A DNA stretch of 61,824 bases from Cytophagaceae bacterium (lineage in GTDB: Bacteria; Bacteroidota; Bacteroidia; Cytophagales; UBA9547), in NCBI GenBank assembly GCA_027488865.1, contig JAIYAU010000059.1:1-61824 (forward strand), read 5' to 3'. The position numbers were made by a program, and so were the translations under genes. A model generated the notes under the pieces. That model saw only the letters and a program-made list of their open reading frames with translations, was not told the origin of the DNA and ran no database searches. How positions within the stretch are numbered: the stretch's first letter is position 1; each line of letters begins with the position of its first letter. Below, one piece after another: positions 16,391 to 23,097 of this stretch.

Positions 16391-17263
16391 TTATCCAACG
16401 CTTATACGATACGAACAACGATAAGATTCACCAGAAGTTAATTTTATAATACCTTCTTTTTCTCTAAGGTCTCCCGAAGCATTAAGCGCATCTGCAACCC
16501 CTGCCCATGGTTCTAAACAAATAAATTTATCGCAGCTCTTCTTGGACCAAAGGCCAAAATAAGGGAAATTATGAAAGTCCATTTTTATATAATGTCCATT
16601 TTTAGCATTAACCAATGAAATTGATTTGCTCTGTAAATTTTTAAAAATTAACGCGTCGTTGTCAAAAAGAGATTTGGTAAGGAAAATTTTTCCATCTTTA
16701 AAAGGTGCCAATTCATATTTGCCACTTTGATACGGTCCTTCTAACAGCCAATTATTTGGTTGTTCATTTAATTCTAGTTCCAAATAATAATCCTCAAACT
16801 CAAAACCAGCCTCCCAAGGGCAATTAAACCCTGGATGTCCACCAATAGAAAAATACATTTCATTTTCGTCAGTATTTTTTACTTCATAAGTAACTAATAA
16901 TGAACTACCTTCTAATGAATAATTTACAAATAAAACGAACTTAAATGGATAGTTAACCAAACTTTCGTCGTCTTCCGTCAAAAACAAAAGCACCTCCTGA
17001 TCACCACAGGCTGCCATAGCAAATTGTTTATCCCTTGCAAATCCATGTTGCGAAAGTTCAAAGCTATTTCCCTGATATTTATAGGAATTACCAAGTAGCC
17101 TGCCTACAATTGGGAAAAGAATGGGTGCTCGGCGATTCCAGATGACAGGATCACCTTGCCACAAATATTCGTTAGGAGAAAGTTTCGATTTAATACTTTG
17201 AATCTCAGCTCCACCCTCCGAAATTTTTACCTCTAAATAATCATTGTTTATTATATACTCCAT
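16391..17263 (-). CDS. Aldose 1-epimerase (mutarotase) family protein, LacX-like
   Basis: 290 aa with the galactose-mutarotase-like beta-sandwich fold; interconverts anomers of a free or phosphorylated sugar in the cytoplasm. Visible family landmarks are RRAPILFPIVGRL near residue 45-57, LSQHGFARDKQF (the catalytic-site His, ~70-81), FSIGGHPGFNCPW (second His, ~140-152) and a C-terminal CLEPWAGVADA with the catalytic Glu. These match the LacX/YeaD branch better than canonical GalM. The actual sugar is not predictable. It has its own promoter in the spacer shared with nrtR and is followed 45 bp later by the Gre-like gene on the same strand. Confidence 0.83.
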   Translation of the reverse strand: MEYIINNDYLEVKISEGGAEIQSIKSKLSPNEYLWQGDPVIWNRRAPILFPIVGRLLGNSYKYQGNSFELSQHGFARDKQFAMAACGDQEVLLFLTEDDESLVNYPFKFVLFVNYSLEGSSLLVTYEVKNTDENEMYFSIGGHPGFNCPWEAGFEFEDYYLELELNEQPNNWLLEGPYQSGKYELAPFKDGKIFLTKSLFDNDALIFKNLQSKSISLVNAKNGHYIKMDFHNFPYFGLWSKKSCDKFICLEPWAGVADALNASGDLREKEGIIKLTSGESYRCSYRISVG

Positions 17264-17326
17264 CAGTACAGTTAATCTTAAAAGTTAGGTAATTGACAAT
17301 CTTACAACATCGATAGTTAGGCGTTA

Positions 17327-17334
17327 CAAATGTA
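17327..17334 (-). promoter_or_regulatory. Candidate -7 box for the mutarotase gene
   Basis: TACATTTG on the reverse strand, exact TAnnTTTG, with a TTG about 23 bp upstream and a predicted leader of ~57 nt. It faces away from the nrtR promoter in the same 210-bp spacer. Confidence 0.45.
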
Positions 17335-17439
17335 TTCAATAATTTATATTTTGTAATCAATTTACAGCATGGACAACCAATTTAGATTAAAACAAAAAGA
17401 ATTTTTTATAAAAACATAATCAATTACAAACCATTTTTT

Positions 17440-17465
17440 TATCTTTGCGTAATATATACACAAAG
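17440..17465 (+). promoter_or_regulatory. nrtR operon promoter overlapped by a palindromic operator
   Basis: The -7 box TATCTTTG (17440-17447) is an exact consensus match. It overlaps a 23-bp imperfect palindrome (17443-17465) with arms CTTTGCGTA and TACACAAAG around ATATA; only one pair mismatches. A dimer bound here would cover the -7 box and the start of transcription, 9 bp before the regulator's own ATG. This is the expected placement for autorepression by the NrtR-like protein encoded next. Confidence 0.6.
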
Positions 17466-17473
17466 ACAGAAAT

Positions 17474-18163
17474 ATGACAAACACATACAAATATCCAAGG
17501 CCAGCGATTACAGTAGACTGTGTGGTGTTTGGCTATGATGGAAATGAACTTAATATATTGTTAATTAAAAGAGGTATTGAACCATTTGTCGACTGTTGGG
17601 CACTTCCAGGAGGATTTGTGAGACATGATGAAACAATTGACGAAGCTGCCAAACGGGAATTGCTAGAAGAAACCTTTGTAAAAAATATTTACCTAGAGCA
17701 GCTATATACCTTTGGTGATTTATATCGGGATCCAAGAGAGAGGGTGATTTCAGTATCATATTTCGCACTCGTAAGGCAGGAAGAATTCCAAATTAAAGCT
17801 AGTACCGATGCAAATGAGGTGGCTTGGTTTAAAGTTCAAAATACTCCTGCACTCGCTTTTGATCATGAAAATATTTTGGAAATGGCTCTTAAAAGGCTAA
17901 AAAATAAAGTAAGGTATGAACCAATTGGGTTTGAATTACTTCCTCCAAAATTTCCTTTTTCAGCACTAGAACAACTTTATGAAAGCATAATTGGCAAACC
18001 CCTTGACAGAAGAAATTTTAGGAACAAGTTTCAAAAGATGGGATTGTTAACCAAACTTTCGGAAAAACAAGAAAAAGTGGCACACAAAAGAGGGTTCTTA
18101 TACCAGTTTGATTCCGACAAATACGAGCAACTAAAAAAGGACGGATTTGAATTTGCAATTTAA
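17474..18163 (+). CDS. nrtR: NrtR-like Nudix transcriptional regulator
   Basis: 229 aa. Residues ~10-140 form a Nudix domain with the box GGFVRHDETIDEAAKRELLEE (~45-65). The metal-binding REllEE is intact while the usual late Gly is replaced by Phe. The C-terminal ~80 residues (YEPIGFELLPPKFPFSALEQ onward) match the winged-helix DNA-binding domain of the NrtR family. NrtR regulators sense ADP-ribose-type molecules and control NAD genes. Here it heads an operon with an NMN adenylyltransferase and nicotinamide phosphoribosyltransferase, which fits NAD control rather than the arabinose-sensing AraR branch of the same family. A palindrome overlaps its promoter. The retained Nudix residues leave open some hydrolase activity. 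Confidence 0.85.
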   Translation: MTNTYKYPRPAITVDCVVFGYDGNELNILLIKRGIEPFVDCWALPGGFVRHDETIDEAAKRELLEETFVKNIYLEQLYTFGDLYRDPRERVISVSYFALVRQEEFQIKASTDANEVAWFKVQNTPALAFDHENILEMALKRLKNKVRYEPIGFELLPPKFPFSALEQLYESIIGKPLDRRNFRNKFQKMGLLTKLSEKQEKVAHKRGFLYQFDSDKYEQLKKDGFEFAI

Positions 18164-18191
18164 AAATTACTAAACCCAAAATAAATTAAAT

Positions 18192-19076
18192 ATGGAAGTA
18201 GGAGTAATTGTAGGTCGTTTTCAAGTGCATGAACTTCATGAAGCGCATGCGCAAATCATTAACAGTGTTCGAGAAAAACATCACAAAGTGGTTGTTTTTT
18301 TAGGAGTTTCGCCGGTTTTATGTACTAAAAAAAATCCTTTAGATTTTGTAGCACGAAAACAAATGTTGCTTCATAGATTTCCAGATATCACTGTTTTATC
18401 TATACCAGACCATCCTAGTGACGAGGAGTGGAGCAAACAATTGGATAACAGAATACGTGAGGCTGCCCCAATAGGCAAAGTGATTCTTTATGGTGGACGT
18501 GACGGATTTACGGCGTATTATCATGGTCAATTTGAGACAAAAGAACTAGAACAAACAATATTTGTAAGTGGCTCAGAGGTACGACAAGAAGTAAGTACCG
18601 AAGTTAAAAGTTCACCAGATTTTAGAGCAGGGGTAATTTATGCGGCATATAATCAATATGCAAAGGTATACCCCACTGTTGATGTGGCCATTATATATGA
18701 AGGGAATAAACTTTTGTTAGGCAAGAAGGCGAATAATCCCTTATTAAGATTTCTAGGAGGATTTACTGACCCTACAGATAGTTGTTATGAAGAAGCTGCC
18801 AAAAGAGAAGTATTTGAAGAGGCCAACATCGAAATAGGAGACATTGAATACATTGGAAGCCACCGGGTAGACGATTGGAGATATAAAAGCGAAGAAGATA
18901 AAATTATTACTATGTTATTTACGGCAAAGTATGTACATGGTGCCATTTCTCCAAAAGATGATATAGCTGAACTAAGAATAATTCATTTTGATGAACTACA
19001 CGAAAACCTATTTGTTGCCGAACACAAACCCCTATTTCACATCTTTAAAAAATTTATTTCAAAACATAAAAATTAA
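18192..19076 (+). CDS. Bifunctional NMN adenylyltransferase / Nudix hydrolase (NadM-Nudix type)
   Basis: 294 aa with two domains. Residues 1-~165 are a nucleotidyltransferase: GRFQ at 8-11, the HxGH motif in variant form HEAH (16-19), and the SxxxxR motif SGSEVR (~127-132). It would join NMN and ATP to make NAD. Residues ~170-294 are a Nudix domain with FLGGFTDPTD and AAKREVFEEANI, probably hydrolysing ADP-ribose. The Ala in place of Gly in HxGH and Asp in place of the first Glu of the Nudix box deviate from consensus. The gene lies 28 bp after nrtR and 8 bp before nadV, so the three form one operon for making NAD from nicotinamide. Confidence 0.82.
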   Translation: MEVGVIVGRFQVHELHEAHAQIINSVREKHHKVVVFLGVSPVLCTKKNPLDFVARKQMLLHRFPDITVLSIPDHPSDEEWSKQLDNRIREAAPIGKVILYGGRDGFTAYYHGQFETKELEQTIFVSGSEVRQEVSTEVKSSPDFRAGVIYAAYNQYAKVYPTVDVAIIYEGNKLLLGKKANNPLLRFLGGFTDPTDSCYEEAAKREVFEEANIEIGDIEYIGSHRVDDWRYKSEEDKIITMLFTAKYVHGAISPKDDIAELRIIHFDELHENLFVAEHKPLFHIFKKFISKHKN

Positions 19077-19084
19077 ATTAACAT

Positions 19085-20461
19085 ATGGAACAAAATATAA
19101 TTTTATTAACCGATAGTTATAAACTCAGCCATTACAAACAATATCCTACTGGTACTACTGAAATTTACTCCTATTTTGAATCTAGAGGAGGCAAATTTCC
19201 TGCAGTTACCTTCTTTGGCTTACAATATTTACTTAAAAAGTATCTTTTAGGCGTACAAGTTACTTCAGAAAAAATAGCACAAGCAGAAAAAATATATGCG
19301 GCGCATTTTGGAAACGACAAACTCTTCTACAAAGAAGGGTGGGAGTATATTCTTAAAACGCACGACGGAAAACTACCCATAAGAATAAAAGCTGTTCCTG
19401 AAGGTACAACCGTACCCGTGGGAAATGTTTTAATGACAGTGGAAAATACCGATCCGAATTGTTTTTGGCTTACCAATTTCTTGGAAACATTGCTAGTTCA
19501 GGTTTGGTATCCAACCACCGTGGCGACTCAGTCAAGAGAAATTAAAAAACTGGTTTTAAAATACCTTCAAGAAACAGGCGACGTTAGAGGAATTGATTTC
19601 AAACTACATGATTTTGGATTTAGAGGAGTATCGTCAGTCGAATCAGCTTCTATCGGTGGGGCTTCACATTTAATCAATTTTATGGGTACAGATACCGTGG
19701 TTGCACTCACCTTTATTCAAGATTATTATGATTCTAGTGCTATGTTTGGTTTCTCCATTCCTGCCGCTGAACACAGTACCATTACTTCATGGGGTCAAGA
19801 AAATGAAGCCCTTGCATATGAAAACATGCTAACTCAATATCCCGATCATCTTGTGGCGGTAGTAAGTGATTCTTATGACATCTACAATGCTTGTGAAAAA
19901 CTTTGGGGTGAGGTATTAAAAGATAAAATACTAACAAGAAAGGGTACCTTAGTGGTAAGGCCTGATTCCGGTATTCCTAAAGACGTAGTGTTAAAAACTA
20001 TTGAAATTTTGGCATCCAAGATAGGTTTTACCATTAATGACAAAGGCTTTAAAGTTCTTGATCCACATATTCGAGTTATTCAAGGCGATGGAGTTGACCA
20101 TGAAAGCATTGGACTAATTTTAGAAAATTTGAAAAATAACGGATGGTCTGCAGATAATTTAGCATTTGGTATGGGGGGTGCATTGTTGCAAAAACTGGAT
20201 AGAGATACACAAAAATTTGCCTTTAAATGTAGTGAGGCCGTAGTAAATGGTGAAAAACGCGCTGTATATAAAAATCCCGTAACGGATCTTGGCAAAAAAT
20301 CTAAAAAAGGTAGGCTCAAACTTGTAGTAGACCAACAACTAGGATATAAAACCGTAGCTGAAAGCGAACCAGGGGAAGACCAACTTGTTACGATTTTCGA
20401 AAACGGTGTTTTAACCAAAAGCTACAGTTTTGAAGAAATAAAAACAAATGCTAAAATATAA
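19085..20461 (+). CDS. nadV: Nicotinamide phosphoribosyltransferase
   Basis: 458 aa, close in length to human NAMPT and bacterial NadV. Converts nicotinamide and PRPP to NMN, the substrate of the preceding adenylyltransferase. Family signatures are plain: LLTDSYKLSHYKQYP at the N terminus, YSYFESRGGKFP, FKLHDFGFRGVSS (substrate site), the catalytic-histidine block AAEHSTITSWG (~His230), and VVRPDSGIP. The start is 8 bp after the previous stop. Two enzymes in series with their probable regulator make a compact two-step salvage path bypassing nicotinamide deamidation. A terminator hairpin follows 64 bp later. Confidence 0.95.
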   Translation: MEQNIILLTDSYKLSHYKQYPTGTTEIYSYFESRGGKFPAVTFFGLQYLLKKYLLGVQVTSEKIAQAEKIYAAHFGNDKLFYKEGWEYILKTHDGKLPIRIKAVPEGTTVPVGNVLMTVENTDPNCFWLTNFLETLLVQVWYPTTVATQSREIKKLVLKYLQETGDVRGIDFKLHDFGFRGVSSVESASIGGASHLINFMGTDTVVALTFIQDYYDSSAMFGFSIPAAEHSTITSWGQENEALAYENMLTQYPDHLVAVVSDSYDIYNACEKLWGEVLKDKILTRKGTLVVRPDSGIPKDVVLKTIEILASKIGFTINDKGFKVLDPHIRVIQGDGVDHESIGLILENLKNNGWSADNLAFGMGGALLQKLDRDTQKFAFKCSEAVVNGEKRAVYKNPVTDLGKKSKKGRLKLVVDQQLGYKTVAESEPGEDQLVTIFENGVLTKSYSFEEIKTNAKI

Positions 20462-20525
20462 AATTCCGATAATGGTTGTATTACCTAATTTTGTATTCAA
20501 AAATCTATAATTTAACCAAATTTGA

Positions 20526-20559
20526 TAGCACTGGTCATTATAAAAATTGACCAGTGCTA
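20526..20559. terminator. Bidirectional terminator between nadV and the HAD gene
   Basis: Perfect 12-bp arms TAGCACTGGTCA (20526-20537) and TGACCAGTGCTA (20548-20559), 10-base loop, followed by TTTGT on the forward strand and A/T-rich sequence on the other. It overlaps the reverse-strand HAD stop codon; the two operons converge here. Confidence 0.65.
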
Positions 20560-21168
20560 TTTGTCAATCTCCAATATATTAATAAAATCCACTGTTGCAT
20601 TGGCCGCACATTGCTCATCTACAAGAGCATCTCCTACAAATAACATCTCGCTTTTATCTAATTTAAAATCAGTTAAGATTTTATATAGACCGTCAGGGGC
20701 AGGCTTGGGAGCGTATTTTGCAGCAAAATATACCTTAATATAATTGAGTCTATGTCCCCAATTAATATTAATAATTTTATTTTGTTGTTGTAGTTCATTC
20801 CCGTTTGTAAGAATGGCAACAGGTATTTGGCGTTCTATTAAAAAATCTAAATAGATGACCGACTGAGGATACAATTCATACTTGTGCATGGGAGAATAAG
20901 TCCTCAAAATAAGTAATAGCTCCTTTTGATCTACTGGAAGTTTATAAAAATCAATGAGTTTATTAAAAAGGTTTTGCCTACCGTTTGCATCAAATTCTTG
21001 CACCAAATAATTGTAAATATGATTATTATCTATACCAAAGGTAGCACCACAAAACTCTGATATTTTTTCATAAGCCCCAAATAAATAATCCCGTTCATTA
21101 TAAAGCGTGTTGTCTAAATCAAAAACAACAAATTTGTACTTTAAAAAGTCATTAATAGTAAACTTCAT
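20557..21168 (-). CDS. HAD-superfamily phosphatase
   Basis: 203 aa. HAD motif I is FVVFDLDNTLYN (nucleophile Asp17, acid Asp19), motif II VAILTNGN, and motif III/IV K-x-APKPAPDG followed by MLFVGDALVDEQCA. The 75-residue helical cap after motif I places it near the pyrimidine 5'-nucleotidase / haloacid dehalogenase-like (C1) branch. Start taken at the ATG (MKFTIND); a GTG 24 bp upstream is in frame. It overlaps the end of the ATP-grasp gene by 17 bp, so the two are translationally coupled. Substrate unknown; in this context probably a phosphorylated sugar or nucleotide intermediate. Confidence 0.8.
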   Translation of the reverse strand: MKFTINDFLKYKFVVFDLDNTLYNERDYLFGAYEKISEFCGATFGIDNNHIYNYLVQEFDANGRQNLFNKLIDFYKLPVDQKELLLILRTYSPMHKYELYPQSVIYLDFLIERQIPVAILTNGNELQQQNKIININWGHRLNYIKVYFAAKYAPKPAPDGLYKILTDFKLDKSEMLFVGDALVDEQCAANATVDFINILEIDK

Positions 21169-22195
21169 TCCAATAACGAGAGAATTGTACACCCCACTTT
21201 ACAATTATTGCATCAAAATCAACTACCTCTCCCATCTCTTGCTTAATGGCTAATAGTGGTAAATTTACTCCAGCACCTAATGCAGACACAATAGTACCTT
21301 GCACCCTAGGATTAATTTCTAAAATATAAAACTTACCATCGCTTCCCTTCTTAAATTGAATTCCAATATTGCCATGAAGTCCAATTAATTTTATAATTGA
21401 TCTGCATTGACTAATTAGTTCTTCCTGATATATAAATTGGCCTTCTACACTGATACCACCTAACATCCTTGTTCTTAACCTTGGAACTATAATTTGAGGC
21501 TCTCCATTGTGAGCAATACAATCTACAGAATATTCTTCACCGGGCAAAAACTCACTTACCAAAAGCTCCGGAAAAGTCTGGTTTGTAAGAATTTCCACAA
21601 TTTTCTCATAGGTTATGAATGTATTATTGGGCTTTTCGTTAAACAATAAATTATATTCATCCATTGTATTGCTTATAATCCTAAACCCCCTACTTCCATT
21701 GGAAATAGAAGGCTTAAAACACACTGGCTTTGTTGGAAAACCTAATAATTTAACTGCATTTTCAAATTGTTCTAAAGATGCAACTACCTCAAATTGAGGA
21801 ACAGGATGATTAAGTTGATATAAAAAATTGTATAATTTACCTTTGTCATTCGCAGTATTGAGTGCATTTTGGTCAGAAACTAACACCCTTACGCCAGCAT
21901 TTTCAAAATATTTTTTATACTTAGAAAAAACGAACAATTCTCTAGTTACCAATGGCAAGATTACATCTATATTGTAATCCAACGCCAATTTTAACAATAT
22001 TTCATGAAAATCTTCTTGAGATGCTGACGGTATAACAACAAACTTGTTTGGGTCATGGAGGTGTTTACCATAAGCTGAAGGATTCGCATCTGCTACAAAA
22101 AGATTTACTGTTGATTCTGCCAAAAGACATTTTATAATTCCAGCAGCACCCGGGGCTCCCCCACCAGTCATTAATACGTTAATTTGCCTTGACAT
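21152..22195 (-). CDS. ATP-grasp ligase, carbamoyl-phosphate-synthase-like
   Basis: 347 aa. N-terminal Rossmann-like pre-grasp domain starts NVLMTGGGAPGAAGIIKCL. The ATP-grasp domain has KPVCFKPSISNGSRGFRI (ATP-binding lysines), SEFLPGEEYSVDCIAHNGEP, and the metal-binding HGNIGIQFKKGSDG...FYILEINPRVQGT with E-x-N-P. These proteins make amide or peptide-like bonds through acyl-phosphate. The GGGAPGAAG start resembles PylC- and CPSase-like ligases of capsule and peptidyl-nucleotide pathways. Four bases after the PIG-L deacetylase stop and overlapping the HAD gene, it is the centre of a three-enzyme operon. Acceptor and donor are unknown. Confidence 0.8.
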   Translation of the reverse strand: MSRQINVLMTGGGAPGAAGIIKCLLAESTVNLFVADANPSAYGKHLHDPNKFVVIPSASQEDFHEILLKLALDYNIDVILPLVTRELFVFSKYKKYFENAGVRVLVSDQNALNTANDKGKLYNFLYQLNHPVPQFEVVASLEQFENAVKLLGFPTKPVCFKPSISNGSRGFRIISNTMDEYNLLFNEKPNNTFITYEKIVEILTNQTFPELLVSEFLPGEEYSVDCIAHNGEPQIIVPRLRTRMLGGISVEGQFIYQEELISQCRSIIKLIGLHGNIGIQFKKGSDGKFYILEINPRVQGTIVSALGAGVNLPLLAIKQEMGEVVDFDAIIVKWGVQFSRYWNEVYY

Positions 22196-22198
22196 AAT

Positions 22199-22837
22199 CT
22201 AACTTATATACCTTATAATATCAAATGCCTCAGCATATTGCACCCCAATCTGTACCCCTCTTACTCGGCCAAGTGACCTAACAAATTCCTCGCTAGCATA
22301 AGGTCGATGAGCTTGTGATTTATACTCAGCTAATGCATTAATCTTTTTGGATATATGTTTTTCATCGAGCTCAAAAAACGCAGAAGTGTTAAATGTTAAG
22401 TTATTCCAAGGCATTTCATAACAGAAAATGGTACTAGTTTTAAACGCACGTAGTCCTTCTTGAGCAATAGTAAAATGATCTTGATGAATATCATTAGCTG
22501 AGGGCATAAAAATAACTTCAGGGTTAAGTTCTTTTCTCAGCTTAATCATCTCTTCTAGTATTTCCTGGCGATGATAATTAAAAGTACGCACTTCGTAATC
22601 GTATAAAAACAATTGATTGTTTTTAATTCCTAAAGTATGAGAAGCATTTTTTACTTCCGTAATAAGAATATCAGCAGGAAATTCCTTAAGAACAGATTGC
22701 TGACATGCCGAAAAAGCAGTGCTGAACACCTCATTATTGGATTCTAACAATTTAGCTATTGTACCTCCACAACCAAATTCTGCATCGTCTGTATGAGGAG
22801 CCAGTATTAATACTCGTTTATTTGAAATCAGGGTCAT
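22199..22837 (-). CDS. PIG-L/LmbE-family deacetylase
   Basis: 212 aa. The zinc-binding signature is LILAPHTDDAEFGCGGT (His15, Asp17, Asp18), where family members usually have AHPDDxE, and a second site is ANDIHQDHFTI (~His116, His119). These enzymes remove acetyl groups from N-acetylglucosaminyl compounds or antibiotics; no membrane segment is seen. Start taken at the ATG at 22837; the frame can open at TTG 22843. First gene of the PIG-L / ATP-grasp / HAD operon. A deacetylated amino-sugar could be the acceptor for the ligase next to it, which is an inference from adjacency only. Confidence 0.82.
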   Translation of the reverse strand: MTLISNKRVLILAPHTDDAEFGCGGTIAKLLESNNEVFSTAFSACQQSVLKEFPADILITEVKNASHTLGIKNNQLFLYDYEVRTFNYHRQEILEEMIKLRKELNPEVIFMPSANDIHQDHFTIAQEGLRAFKTSTIFCYEMPWNNLTFNTSAFFELDEKHISKKINALAEYKSQAHRPYASEEFVRSLGRVRGVQIGVQYAEAFDIIRYIS

Positions 22838-22852
22838 CTGCAAATACTAGAT

Positions 22853-22882
22853 AAAAAAAATGCCTAACCGTAAGGAAAGGCA
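22853..22882 (-). terminator. Terminator after the PID-CTERM gene
   Basis: Read on the reverse strand: a stem of TGCCT pairing with AGGCA, with an inner CC/GG step, directly followed by eight T. It separates the exported-protein genes upstream from the PIG-L operon downstream, which therefore probably has its own promoter. Confidence 0.65.
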
Positions 22883-22906
22883 AATCAATGGATTAAAACT
22901 TATTTT

Positions 22907-23086
22907 CTACTTTTTTCTTAAATTATAAACTTTTCGGGTTGCATAAGCAAGACCTGCCACAGCCAATAGACTAATTCCTCCATCTATAGGTATGTTATCC
23001 TCTTCATCGTCTGGTGGAGGAGTTTGGCCATAAGCACAAATAACCCCTAAGGTAATCATGAATGTGAAAAATAATTTCCTTAGCAT
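22907..23086 (-). CDS. PID-CTERM sorting-signal mini-protein
   Basis: 59 aa. N-terminal signal peptide (MLRKLFFTFMITLGVICAYG), an acidic Pro-rich linker (QTPPPDDEED), then IPIDGGISLLAVAGLAYATR followed by KVYNLRKK. The Pro-Ile-Asp-Gly-Gly motif, hydrophobic helix and basic tail make up the tripartite PID-CTERM signal known from Bacteroidota, which is thought to be handled by an exosortase-like enzyme. There is almost no mature domain between export and sorting signals, so this may be a minimal substrate or carrier. It lies 12 bp after the T9SS cargo gene and ends in a terminator. Confidence 0.78.
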   Translation of the reverse strand: MLRKLFFTFMITLGVICAYGQTPPPDDEEDNIPIDGGISLLAVAGLAYATRKVYNLRKK

Positions 23087-23097
23087 AGTTTTAAAAT

